DNA from: Capniomyces stellatus
Taxonomy: Eukaryota > Kickxellomycota > Harpellomycetes > Harpellales > Legeriomycetaceae
Assembly (NCBI GenBank): GCA_001661515.1
Contig: LUVW01000043.1
Span: 1-64,000, forward strand
Length of the DNA stretch: 64,000 nucleotides
Reading direction: 5' to 3'
A program made the translations under genes and the position numbers. The notes below the pieces were generated by a model. The model did not search any database, had not been told where the DNA came from, and saw nothing but the letters and a program-made list of their open reading frames with translations. The number at the start of each line of letters is the position of its first letter. Position 1 is the stretch's first letter. Shown piece by piece: positions 23,507 to 34,823 of the stretch.

Positions 23507-23923
23507 ATGCTTAAACTAGTTGCCACTAGCATGGCTGCCGTATCAGTGATAATTGCCGGTGGAACAAGTGCTGGAACGACTAGAAATATTGACATCGGCG
23601 ACCTTAAAAAGGTCGGATCAGCCAAAACAACGCCAACACTTGAAGTCAAGTTTTTTGAACATATTGGTTATCAAGGAAAAGTCATTTCACGTACTTTGGT
23701 GCCAAATAGATGCTTTAGCTTCAATTAATCACTTTGGGTGACTTATGGAGACAACAAGTCGGGGGCGGGAACTATTCTTGCATGTAAACACTCCTATTTT
23801 CGAGGAAGTTGCTACTTGGCAACTCGTCGTACCAAGTTGAGACCAAAATCATTTGCCATAGACCTTGGATCCATTGCAAAATCAGTCATGTGGATAATGA
23901 CTAAAGGTCTCCGTTACAAATAA
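23507..23923 (+). pseudogene. Secreted beta/gamma-crystallin-like small protein with in-frame TAA
   Basis: From the ATG at 23507 one frame of 138 codons runs to 23921-23923 but is broken by TAA at 23726-23728. Before it come a signal peptide (about residues 1-20, ending Gly-Thr-Ser-Ala) and a Greek-key-like strand pattern, Lys-Phe-Phe-Glu-His-Ile-Gly-Tyr-Gln-Gly. After it the pattern resumes in the same frame with a second half, Ile-Leu-Ala-Cys-Lys-His-Ser-Tyr-Phe-Arg-Gly-Ser-Cys, then Ser-Phe-Ala...Ile-Ala-Lys-Ser-Val-x-Trp. Such FxEHxxYxG / SVxW patterns are typical of microbial beta/gamma-crystallin domains. The stop is one base from CAA (Gln). Options are a recent pseudogene, stop readthrough, or a base error. 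No intron of credible length would remove it. The family assignment rests on pattern only. Confidence 0.5.
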
Positions 23924-24787
23924 ACCGACTTTATAGTCATGTTTATGTCTATATATATATGTGAGCGTGTATTTTATTATTTTTATTTAGATATTACCAA
24001 CCATAAATGTAGTTTTTCTTTGTTCAAAGAGAATTTTGCAAGGGTACAACTAATAGTTGCACAAAAAACGTACGACATCCCAACTAGCCATGTGATTGAT
24101 CATAGTCAACATTAAGAAGATTGTTGTGGGATGGTTGTTTATTGGTATAAAGAGATAAAAGTCTGTTTGTTTTGTTTTAGAAAACGAAATGCACTAGCAC
24201 GGCTATTATTAAGCGTAGTTATATAGTTACGATTTACAGGCAATTTTATTTGGGGAGATTTCTTGATTTTAATTTGCCAACAATGTTTATTTTAACAATC
24301 GAGTTGGCAAATAAAGTACAATATAGCCCAGTTATACAAGCAAGAAATAAATAAAAAAAGTGTAATTTGGTAAATATCAAAACATAAAGAAAAAAAAGAA
24401 AAACAAAACAAAGGGATGCAAGTAACAGATTCAGCTTGAGCTTGAAAGCAAATCAATCAAGTATTCGTAAAAAAAAACAATCGAATAAATAAATAAAAAG
24501 CAAATTGAAGGTAATAAAGAGTTGATAAAAACATCAAAACAAAAGAGGGAGTTAAAAAGTAGAAATTGCTAGTGGGTCCTGGACAAATATATGATTGTGC
24601 AGAGCAGCAATTGTGGAATTATACAACCCAACTATTTAGTAATTCTAAAAACAAGCCCAGAAGGAGAAAGAAGAAAGTAAGAAATTATTTACAAGAGAAA
24701 GTGATAGTAAATAAATCACTCAAACGCCAATACAGGTAGACATCAAGAGAGAGAAAAGAAAAAGAAGGAAGAAAAAAGAGAAAGAAA
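23924..24787. other. Intergenic region upstream of SMC2
   Basis: AT-rich, becoming strongly purine-rich (A with AAG/GAA runs) in the last 400 bases before the SMC2 ATG. This is presumably promoter and 5' UTR. No gene is supported. Confidence 0.5.
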
Positions 24788-27700
24788 ATGAAAGTCGAAG
24801 AGTTGATTATTGATGGCTTCAAGTCGTATGCTTCAAGAACTCACATTAAGGGATGGGATGCTGAGTTTAATGCGATCACGGGGCTAAATGGATCGGGAAA
24901 GTCAAATGTATTGGATGCGTTCTGCTTTGTTTTGGGGATAAAAAACTATAAGTTGGTAGGTTTCAAATAAAGCAAAGAAGGATAAATGTAGATGAAGAGT
25001 TGAGCAATTGAGCTTTTGAAGGATATTGAATTAAAAATAAATAAATGAATATAGCTGCGTTCGAGTAATATTATGGATTTGATTTATAAAAGAGGTCAGG
25101 CAGGCATAACAAAAGCATCAGTTACAATCGTGTTTAACAACAATGACAAAAAAAACAGTCCACCTGGATACGATAGCTTTAAAGAGATATCGCTGACCAG
25201 ACAGGTAAGAGACATGAAAATTGTTGAAAAATACTAATGCGAGTTTTTTTTAAAAAAAAGAATAAAAAAGAAAGGGAGAGGGGAGTGGATGAGGAGGTGA
25301 GCAAGGGTTGAGGGGAAAGAAGAAAATAAATAAAGAAAACGGTAAATGGGAATAAATAGATCATGGTGGGCGGCAAGAGCAAATATATGATTAACGGCCA
25401 TAAAGCACAGGAGCAGACAGTGTCGAACATGTTGCAGGCGGTTCAGCTAAATATAAATAATCCGCACTTTTTGATTATGCAGGGAAAGATCACACAGGTG
25501 CTGAATATGCAGCCGATGGAGATTCTTTCGATGATAGAAGAGGCGGCAGGAACGAGAATGTTTGAAGATAGGAAGGATAAGGCGATAAAGACAATGTCAA
25601 AGAAGGACAAGAAGGTAGAAGAGATACAGGTGATATTGAAGGAAGAGATCACGCCGAAATTTGAGCGGCTTAGAACAGAGAAGCAGGCGTACTTGGAGTT
25701 TCAAAAGATGAATATGGAGTTTGATAGGCTGAGTAGGTTGGTGGTGGCATATGAGTATACGAGAAACGAGGAGCGGATGGAGAGCGATGAGCGGTCGCTT
25801 GAGAAGAACAAAGAGAACCAGGGAGAAAGCGAGGAGAAGACTGAGACACTGAAGCGGGAAATAGGCAACATCAACGCGGGAGTGGAAAAGATAATAAAAA
25901 AGAGAAAGAGTGAGATGTCGAATAACGGGGCGATAACAGGAAAGCAGGAGAAAGTGGACGAGCTGTCGAGGAATATAGCAAAGATCAAGGCGAAGCTTGA
26001 CATAGCAGAAAGCTCACTAGCGGAGGAAAAGGAGAGCGGAGAAACGATCAAAGAGACGATAAAAAAAGTGCAGGAGCAGTACAGCAAGGCAAAGGAGGAA
26101 GACGAGGAGGAGCAAGCAAAGTATAGTAGCAAAAAGGAAGAGTTGGGAAGGCAGACTTTGCAGGTAAGAAAGCTGGAGCAGCTGGTTCAGTCGCTGGCAA
26201 CAGGAGTGGCGGCAGACGAAGGAAGAGACGGAGGGTTTATGCAGCAGCTGACGGAAGCAAAGAACGAGGAGGCAGACAGCCGGACAACAATTGAGCAGAG
26301 CGAGGTGAAGAACCGGATGATGAAGCAGGAAGAAAAGGAGCTGAGAGGCAAGCTGTTGGCCGCACAGAGAAACGACGAGGGGTTGAACACGAAGAGAAAA
26401 GAGATTGAAGCACGAATAAATAGCACAAAGGCGGAAATCGAGAAGCTGGGCTACAACCAGCAACGCTACTTTGAAATAAGCAAAAAAAAGGAGGTCGGCC
26501 GAGCAGAAATCGACAGACTTGTGGACGAGGAAAGACGGATCAGCAGCCAAATGGGCGGAATGGAACTGCAGTACTCGGACCCTGAGGCTGGGTTTGACAG
26601 GCGGCGGGTCAAGGGCCCAGTGGCACAGCTGATAAGCATTGATGAAGGGCAGCTTGAGGCGGCCACGGCACTGGAGGTCTGTGCGGGAGGACGGCTATAC
26701 AACATAGTGGTTGACACTGACTCGACTGGAGCAAAGCTGCTGGAAAAGGGAAATCTGAAGAAAAGAGTCACTATTATCCCGCTAAACAAAATCTCGGCAC
26801 GCTCAGCAAGCGAGCAGATTGTGAGCAGGGCAAAGGAGATGACGCGCGGGAGAGCCAGTTTGGCGCTGTCGTTTATAGGATACCCAGACGAGGTCAAGAC
26901 AGCAATGGCCTATGTGTTTGGATCAACGCTGGTTTGTCAAGGTAAGAAGGTCATGATTGGCTTGACATTTGTTACTTTAAACTAAATATAATATCAACTA
27001 AATATAATATAATATCAACTAGATGCCGAGTCGGCCAAAATGGTAACTTTTGACAAGTCAATCAACCTCAAGTCGGTTACTTTGGACGGCGATGTTTACG
27101 ATCCGTCAGGGACGCTGCAGGGAGGGTCAAAGCCATCAAACTCGGGAATTCTGGCCAAGTTTGGCACGCTTGGGCAAGTCAGAAGGCGCTTGGACAAACA
27201 GCGGAGCGAGTACGCGCAGGTTGAGCAGCAGCTGAGGTCGCTTGCAAATATAAAGCAACGGTTTGAAGAGCTGAACAGCCAGTTGGACCTCGACAGCCAT
27301 GCGCTGGAGCTGGTGAAGGGCCAGCTGTCGACGAGTCCGTTTGCGCGAATCAGCAGGCGTCTGGAGGAGTTGGCGAAGGAAATGGCAGAGAATACCAAGG
27401 CTGTGGAGGAGGCTAGGGAAAGGGAAAAAAAGGCCAGGGAGATTGTAGGCAGCATTGAGCGGGAAATGGGAGAGTTTCTGCAGGACAAGGACGGGAAACT
27501 GGAGGAAATGAACGCAAGGCTGGGAAAACTGAGAAAACAGATGCCCAAACTCCAGGCCGAGGCCAAGCAGACGCAGAAAAGAGCGCAGGAGTCTCAGCTG
27601 GGCGTAGACGAGATCAAAGCAGAGCTGGACCAGCTGGACGAGCAGCTGGCAAACAACTCGGCGGCAACCAGCCAGCTCAACAAGGACAAAAACACCAACT

Positions 27701-28868
27701 TGCAGCTGATGGAACAGATGCAGGCACAGTTTGACGAGAGCTCAAAGGATCTGGCAAGTCTGCAAAGAGAGCTGTCGAGCTATAACAAGGAGCTTGGTGA
27801 GCTGGACGTGCTGGTGAAGAGGAAGCAGAACGACCTGGTGAACGAGCAGCTCAGGCACCAGCAGCTAGCCAGAGAGGTTGACCGCCTATCCACGGCATTT
27901 GAAAAGTCAAAGCACTACAACAAGAAAATGGTTGCCGAAAATGCCTGGATTACTGACCAGAAGTCCCAGTTTGGCCAGCCTGACAGTGCCTACGACTTTA
28001 TCAGGCAGGATCCGGTGTCCGCAAAACAGAATCTCGCCATCATAACCGACCGGCTGTCGTCACTGAGGAAAACAACAAACACATCTGTCCTAACCAACAT
28101 TGAAAGCGTTGAGAAACGCGAGTTGTCGCTCAAGCAAATGCTCAAAACTGTTCTCAAGGACAAGCGCAAAATCGACGACACAATATCCAGTCTCGACAAG
28201 TACAAGTCCGAAGCCCTCCACACCACCTGGAAAAAAGTCGACTTGGACTTTGGCGATATTTTTGCCGAACTGCTTCCTGGAAACACTGCCAAACTTGTTC
28301 CCCTTGACGGTATGGCTATCTCAAACGGTCTACAAGTCAAAGTCAACCTTGGCGGTGTTTGGAAAAACTCTTTGTCTGAACTTTCAGGAGGCCAACGGTA
28401 ACCCAATCAATTACCTTCTTGATTGTTTATTAAATTAACCAACTAACCTATTAGCCAATAAATCAACTAACTGATCACTTAATACATCCTATACTTTATT
28501 AGCTCCTTGATCGCTCTTTCTTTAATTCTTGCGTTGCTTCAGTTCAAACCCGCTCCCATGTACATTCTTGACGAAATCGATGCTGCTCTGGATCTTTCGC
28601 ATACCCAGAATATTGGCCGTCTGTTTAAGTCCAGGTTCAAGGGGTCTCAGTTCATTGTTGTGAGTCTTAAGGAGGGAATGTTTGCTAATGCCAATGTTTT
28701 GTTCCGTGTCAGATTCCGAAATGGTGTTTCTGCTGTTGATGTAAGTCTACTTTTGCCCTTACTCCTAAATTTGATTATGATTGTGCACAATTACACACGT
28801 TCTAATTGATAATCACCTCTCTGTATTACTCATAGACTATTGATCAACGAAACAGATCTATTCAATAA
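24788..28868 (+). CDS. SMC2: Condensin ATPase subunit SMC2
   Basis: Six exons, 24788..24955, 25055..25204, 25360..26941, 27023..28397, 28503..28740 and 28836..28868, encode about 1181 residues, the family's normal length. Exon 1 carries the N-terminal ATPase half with Walker [10 protein letters not shown] (residues about 32-40). Exon 2 has the conserved Lys-x-Gly-Gln-Ala-Gly-Ile segment. Exon 3 has the first coiled coil and the hinge (from about residue 520, Gly-Pro-Val-Ala-Gln-Leu). Exon 4 has the second coiled coil and the ABC signature LSGGQR, which is split by intron 4. Exon 5 has Walker B [11 protein letters not shown]. SMC2 pairs with SMC4 in condensin to compact mitotic chromosomes. 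Donors are GTAGGT, GTAAGA, GTAAGA, GTAACC and GTAAGT. The long exons are clearly more GC-rich than the flanks. Confidence 0.96.
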
Positions 28869-29105
28869 TCTCGTTTCACCACCTGGCTCCACCAACTCTT
28901 TTATTCGCTTTTTTTCATAAAAAAAAAAAAAAGACATTTAGTTATTTGTTCATTATTGTTTTTTTTTGTTTTTTTTACATTGCCGATTGCTATACTTTTC
29001 TTTATTTAACTAACTCTTTCTATATCAAATATATATAAGGCTGTTGCGGTGCCAAAATGCAAAACTACAAACATCAAGTTATTTCAGTTTACTGCGCTTC
29101 TTATT

Positions 29106-30362
29106 TTATTTCGCTTTGTAAAACACCATGTCAAGAGTTTTGGGGTCAAAGAACCTTCCCCTCCTATCAAAAATATACCCAAGCCCACCGTTCCTCGATG
29201 TCAAAATCCACTGGTTATTCATCCCGTCCTTCATTCCAAACGGTCCTAGAAAACAATATACACAACAAGATACATTACAGGTTCGTTTTCAGTGTCAGTA
29301 GTGTCAGACCTTTCTATAGTCACAAATATACGTTGCAGCGCGTTACCTTCCCCTGTAAATAAATGTGTCCGGCTATACAAGTCCTTGATTTCCACCTGTC
29401 GAGTCTTATTCTTGAAAAGTCCCTCGGTTCTGAACTGTACTGCTTTACCTCCACCAATAACCTTTGCCCATTTTAGACACCTATCAACAACAACAACAAC
29501 AACAACGGCAAAATAATTACATTCATATTTCGACAGCCTTCTCCCTAGAAATATATCTATCCATCTATTAATACGTACCTTGTTGCATACACCATTATCG
29601 AACTAGTTATACACAACCCAAACACAATAAACCCCGAGCTTATTAACCCTCGCTTCCACGCTGGTAATAGTATTTGCTCTTGCTCTTGTTTCTGAAGCTG
29701 TGCGTCTGCATTACCCGCCAGTTGCTCATCCTCTGAACTATTTGGTTAAAATACAACATCAACAACCAACCAAAACAAATAAACACCGTCGTTTTAACTA
29801 CAAACAAACACACACACAAATGGGCCATTAATCTGTTTAACTTACACTGGCATTTCTACTGTATACCTCCACCCAATATCAGCCAAATTCAACCTGTTGA
29901 TAAACCCCAATATTTAATTGTATTAACTTTTTTTTTTTTTTAAAAAAAAAAAAAGTTGCTTTAAACAACAAAGAATTCACATTAAAATCCGTAATTCCAT
30001 TTTTCCGTATCTCCCAAAGCCTACCATATAACCATTTGCCCAACCGCCAAAGCGACAATCCATTTAAACTTCATCGTCTTATCCGTACTCTCGTAAACAT
30101 AAAAATCCTTTCGACTACCCCAATCCCCAAGCACCTTTCTCCTATCGACCAGCTTACTTTCTCTATTTCCCTCAGTTCCTCTTTTTGTCCCATATTGCCT
30201 TTCCCCAATCAAACTCACGTGATTTCGCTCCAGCATCCCCCATCCCAAGCCCCTCCTCACAAACATACCGTATCCTTGCGTATTTACACTCACACCCCTC
30301 GGTTTGCTACCCAACACACCATTCTTTAAACTCGACAATATTTCCTTTTTACAAATCAACAT
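29106..30362 (-). CDS. TMEM223-like mitochondrial membrane protein
   Basis: Five exons, 30362..30025, 29893..29846, 29737..29579, 29480..29347 and 29245..29106, give about 272 residues in one consistent phase chain. After a basic N-terminus that could be a mitochondrial presequence, a first hydrophobic segment (Trp-Ile-Val-Ala-Leu-Ala-Val-Gly-Gln) follows Tyr-Glu-Ser-Thr. Next come Leu-Pro-Ala-Trp-Lys-Arg-Gly and a second TM segment. A soluble tail ends in Tyr-Ile-Phe-Asp-Arg-Arg-Gly-Arg-Phe-Phe-Asp-Pro. The order two TM, Pro-x-Trp-[Arg/Lys]-Arg-Gly, then a C-terminal Asp-Arg-Arg-Gly-x-[Phe/Leu]-x-Asp-Pro motif matches the TMEM70/TMEM186/TMEM223 family best in its TMEM223 branch. TMEM223 is a mitochondrial inner-membrane protein linked to expression of cytochrome oxidase subunit 1. 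The third exon is used in a different frame from the longest open frame there; the TM segment and junction phases decide. Confidence 0.7.
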
Positions 30363-31877
30363 TTTTATCTTTTCTTTTTTTTCTTTCCGACTTTTTGTTG
30401 TTTGTTTATTTTAAATTCCGCTGGCTCCTCGCTTCTGGCTCCTTAACTCTATTTTTCTTGTGTATCACCCAAATCCACTATCTTTATCAGCGTGTTAAAC
30501 CATAACTGCAGAACATTCTTTTTGAGTCTTAAACTTTTAACGAAACAGTTCACTTTTTTTAAAAGAAAATTTGCATCAACTTTTTCTCAGTTTACTTTGA
30601 TTAAATTTGAGCTAATGATTGGCTAACCCTCAATTATCTTTATCACTTAACTTACACCTTTTATATATATATATTTATATTTTATTTTATTTTTTTGACG
30701 CTTTTTTATTTTTACTGTACGCTTTTAATATTATTACTGTACGCTTTTATTATTATTATTGTTATTTTACTAGATACGACAAAATATTGAAGCCGACTTT
30801 TTTTTATCAAGTTATACTTTGCTCCAACTTCACACCAACACACCCTGCCAAAATCCCTTTGATTTATATTTATGGTTTTATTCTACACTTGGGCACGTAT
30901 TTGATGTTCTCCCGGCATTTTATTGGTACCCGCCAGGAAATGATTCTACATTCTCGGTTCGGTTATAACTCTAATCCAAGCACCTTGCAAACTCAATCTT
31001 CTTAACCACCCCTTTCTTTTATATATACTTGCCCTTCTTCTACTTGTTCAACGCACTTTATATATCCGCCAAATAATAATCGTATACGGGTTTAGTCCGG
31101 GAAACTTTCTAAATCTATGCCACTCACAACATCATTCAGTCTGTATTGACATATATCACTTGCACTTCCCCAGCCTTCCAAGGAACATCAACAACCACAA
31201 AGCTGTATAACTACAAACAGAACTCCATTTTACTTTGACTAGCTCAAATTTAATAATGACGAAAGAGTGTGGTGTAATTACGAATTTGCAATAAATCCGA
31301 TACCACATTATTTCAATTGGCTATTAAATTTCCATTTAACATTATCATTACTAATTATTCCCTTTATCCCATTCCATCTAATTAACTCAGTGTGGATTTG
31401 CCCTTTTTTGTTGCCGCTGGAAAATACGCAATTTCTCGAGTTTATTAGAACAACAAAAGAAAAAAAACATAATTAAAGAGTAATAATAGTTCAAGTTCAA
31501 CTCAACACTGCTCCAGTAAAGCACTATTATATCCATTCACCAAAACTTGCCTTGATAACTTATCCGCTCTTCTTTACTATGCTGGAAACATCACTAGAAG
31601 AAAAGGTGATGGAAATTAGGAGGAGGATAGGGAAGAGTACACACTTTGTCCATTCTGTATTATTATGCTCTGATGTTTCTAGCTACAGCCGTCTAAATGC
31701 TTGAACTATTTAAATACTCTAGCTCGAGCTTAAGCAAAGCGTTATTGTTTAATCGCTTTAGCATTTACAAGCACATTCTGGTTGCTCTTACTCTTAATAC
31801 ATAAATATTTATTTATACTAGCGTAAATAGCTAAAACAGAAAAACAGAGAAAACAAACAAGTAGATATTTATTGATA
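30363..31877. other. 1.5-kb intergenic region with one weak exon candidate
   Basis: Divergent promoter space of the TMEM223-like gene and APS kinase. Apart from the candidate terminal exon at 30774-31005 I see only AT-rich and pyrimidine-rich sequence. Confidence 0.4.
30774..31005 (+). CDS. Possible terminal exon of a small membrane protein
   Basis: After an AG acceptor (TTTTACTAG, ending at 30773) a frame runs to a stop at 31003-31005. It encodes Tyr-Asp-Lys-Ile-Leu-Lys-Pro, a spacer, one TM-like segment (Ile-Pro-Leu-Ile-Tyr-Ile-Tyr-Gly-Phe-Ile-Leu-His-Leu) and a basic tail. A single TM near the C-terminus after a Tyr-rich amphipathic stretch loosely recalls ATP synthase subunit f, but no upstream exon or start can be fixed. 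It may equally be a chance frame. Confidence 0.2.
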
Positions 31878-32706
31878 ATGCCTGCTGTAACAGAAAACAA
31901 GACCAACAATGAAAGAAACATAGTTTGGCACCACACCACTGTCACAAGAGAAGACAGGAATATAATATATGGCGCTAAAGGTGCCACAGTTTGGTTTACT
32001 GGACTATCTGCTTCAGGAAAAAGCACAATAGCTTGCGAGCTCGAAAAAAGGCTTGTAGAGTTGGGCAACATGGCCTATGTACTGGATGGAGACAACATCA
32101 GATTTGGCATAAACAAAGACCTGGGCTTCAGTCCAGAAGATAGAACCGAAAACATCAGAAGAATCTCAGAAGTCAGCAAGCTTTTTGCAGACTCAAATAT
32201 GCTTAGCTTGGCGTGCTTCATCAGCCCAGCAAAAGCTGATAGAGATACCGCACGTAAAATCCATGAAGCTGACGGCCTGAATTTTATTGAGGTGTTTGTA
32301 GACGTTCCTGTGTCTGTTGCTGAAACACGTGACCCCAAAGGCCTCTACAAAAAAGCCAGAGCAGGTTTAATCAAAGGTAAAAATATCCCCTATCTCCAGT
32401 ACATTTAAGCAATATGTTTTGCATTTTAAACCAGGAAACATTTTTTCATTTTCACCTTGGTTTTTTTTTTTCGGTTTTTTATTTCGGGGTTTTATTCTGG
32501 TTTTTATTTCTGGTTTAAGGAATGGTAGTCTAAATATTGGGTTTCTTCTGTATCGCTTAGAGTTTACCGGAATCTCTGCTCCATACGAGCCACCAACCAA
32601 TCCTGACATCCATCTGAAAACAGATCAAGTTGATATCAGCCAGTCCGTTGACATAATTGTAAAATATCTACTAGATAAAGCTATTATTAAGCCATTGTTA
32701 AAATAG
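31878..32706 (+). CDS. MET14: Adenylyl-sulfate (APS) kinase
   Basis: Two exons, 31878..32376 and 32561..32706, encode about 214 residues, the size of fungal stand-alone APS kinases (about 200). I chose the ATG at 31878. The P-loop GLSASGKST is at residues 42-50. Other family blocks are [30 protein letters not shown], the CFISP segment and [12 protein letters not shown]. The spliced continuation is [10 protein letters not shown]. The enzyme phosphorylates APS to PAPS in cytosolic sulfate assimilation. There is no ATP-sulfurylase fusion as in animals, which supports a fungal origin. The donor is GTAAAA, and the 184-base intron is T-rich toward its acceptor. Confidence 0.95.
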
Positions 32707-33575
32707 TTTCGCAGATCCACTTTATTATTTCCATCAATAAAACATACTACCCAGCAGTTTCAAAAGCGTACTGTTCTGGATCATACAAGACAAACTTTTA
32801 AGCAACCAAGTAGTTTTACATTATCAACAAAGGCATAATCACTCAATAACAAAGAGTTGATCTAAATAAAGAGCTGAAATCGCAATATTAGAGTAATTGG
32901 ATTGTAAAAGCGTAAACCCCAACACTTTATTTATCCAAATACTTTAAATCAAGTAGTATAAGACCTCAACCAAGCAAAAACTTGAAACAGAATACTTTGC
33001 TATTCAGCCAAGTTGCAGTTTGTTTTTCTGAACAACATTTTGATTACGTTGATTTAAGATCAAGTTAATCGATATCGCTGACAATAACAGATCCGAGCGG
33101 CCATAAAGTCACAGCAGCCAGCTTCAATCCCTGAATTGTGAATGGAATTCCAAAAAATTCAACATCCTTGTCGCGTTTATTTCTTGAAAACTAGTCAACA
33201 TTGTGTATATTCCCTTTTATGGATTTTTATTGGACTGTAAATATCTAAACTATAATGGAAACAACTATTAAGACATCAAAAATCTTATTAAACTTACTTG
33301 TACTATATTCTTTCTAAGATACATATACAGTAAAATCTGACCAAACTATTTTATGTTATATTATACTCTCTGATACTCCCTCCATTTTGGCCCCTCAGTT
33401 GCCCCTTTTTATAGACAACTTCCACTTGTTTTACTATGCTGATATCTCAATAGTTCTTAACTATATATACGTATTTACGATGAATCGATTAAAAACCATA
33501 GGGGCGAAATCCTCAATTCAAATTTCATTTTTTAAGTGTTTTGATTAATTGATTCTTGGAAAAACAATTTCAGCG
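32707..33575. other. Intergenic region
   Basis: AT-rich 3' flank of APS kinase and 5' flank of tRNA-Tyr. No gene or repeat is seen. Confidence 0.5.
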
Positions 33576-33656
33576 CCGAAAATAGCTCAGCGGTAGAGCG
33601 GGAGACTGTAGTTTAATGTAATCTCTAGGTCCCTGGTTCAAATCCGGGTTTTCGGA
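33576..33656 (+). tRNA. tRNA-Tyr (GTA) with short intron
   Basis: A 7-bp acceptor stem (CCGAAAA with TTTTCGG, discriminator A), D-stem GCTC/GAGC, anticodon stem GGAGA/TCTCT and T-arm CCTGG-TTCAAAT-CCGGG are all present. The anticodon GTA is at 33608-33610. A 9-base insertion just 3' of the anticodon (about 33612-33620) is in the canonical nuclear tRNA intron position, as in other eukaryotic tRNA-Tyr genes. A T6 run at 33661-33666 fits a Pol III terminator. Confidence 0.93.
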
Positions 33657-34823
33657 TATATTTTTTGTTTTCTTTTACTTTGATAAACAAAACGAAACAT
33701 CAAACAAAACACCAACAATACGATAGAAGAGTCAAATCCCAACCTATTAACATCAACCAGGCCACGTTGAACAACACGGCAAGTTCTGATATCGCTTGTT
33801 TTGTCTGTCTTTGTGCCTTTGGCTTTTTTATCAGCGGTGTTTCGGGCATTTTATAGCGATACAATCAGCTGATTGAGGTAAGGATGAAGATTAAGCAAGA
33901 GAGTTGTGAAATTTAAAGCGCACCAACATGTTTGCCCATATTTATACAATTACATGCTCCTGGTGTTGCTGATAAAGGAGCCAATTATCAGTGGTAAATC
34001 TAGTAATGAAAGCAAGGACATTTATGTAATAACCCCCTCCCCCACTCCACCCCAACTTGAGCTTAAAAGATATTCCAAGTCTGGTGAAACAATCTAAAAA
34101 CATGAATCAAGCTGAATGTTTAATTCAAAATAAAAAAAAATCAAACCTCTTCAATAAAAGATCAAATTTCAACTCCTGGACTTTAAAGCACTTTTGTAAC
34201 TTTAGTAAATTTGGACTTGGAAGGCCGTGTTTTGAAGCTAAAAACACAGGTGCAAACCAGTCCTTTTGTTTGAATAAACTGATCCTTCTGTCCCAAGTCT
34301 GATGGTCAGTAAACAGTGTGTATGGAACTGGAGGTGTGCTTTTGAATAGTTCCAACCGTTTGCAAAAATGTTGGGGTCGGTTTTTGGTAAATGAGTAAGT
34401 ATATGCTGTATTTGGAGGGTGGAATACAATAACAAAACAAAAGGATATTTGGGAGGACACCGCCAACAGTAATACTTGTAAAAGTATCACCCGAATTCAA
34501 TAAAAAAAATATAAAAAGCAACCATTGGTACTTTCGAGTACTTGAAGCTTGAGCATTAACGTCACAACAAAATATGGTATGCAGTAGGTTCATAAGCAAG
34601 CGTCGGGGACCACTGTGCCAAAATAGTCTGGCAAAATTAGAATTCCAACTATTTACTATCTACAATATACTATTTATTATATATTATTTACTATGCGGTA
34701 TGTGCTATGAATGTTGAGTTATATTTGATTGTGAAAAACAAAATAGCATCCTTTGTTGGTATGGAAATCAATACATAATAACATTAGAAATGAAACTACA
34801 GTGATGATTTGTACCAAGTGAAA
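33657..34823. other. Intergenic region between tRNA-Tyr and P450
   Basis: AT-rich. Open frames on both strands around 33665-34600 lack any family likeness. Nothing is supported. Confidence 0.45.

Noticed and set aside
25443..28406. Several long antisense open frames within SMC2
   Set aside because: They are shadows of a GC-rich, purine-rich coding strand and have no family likeness.
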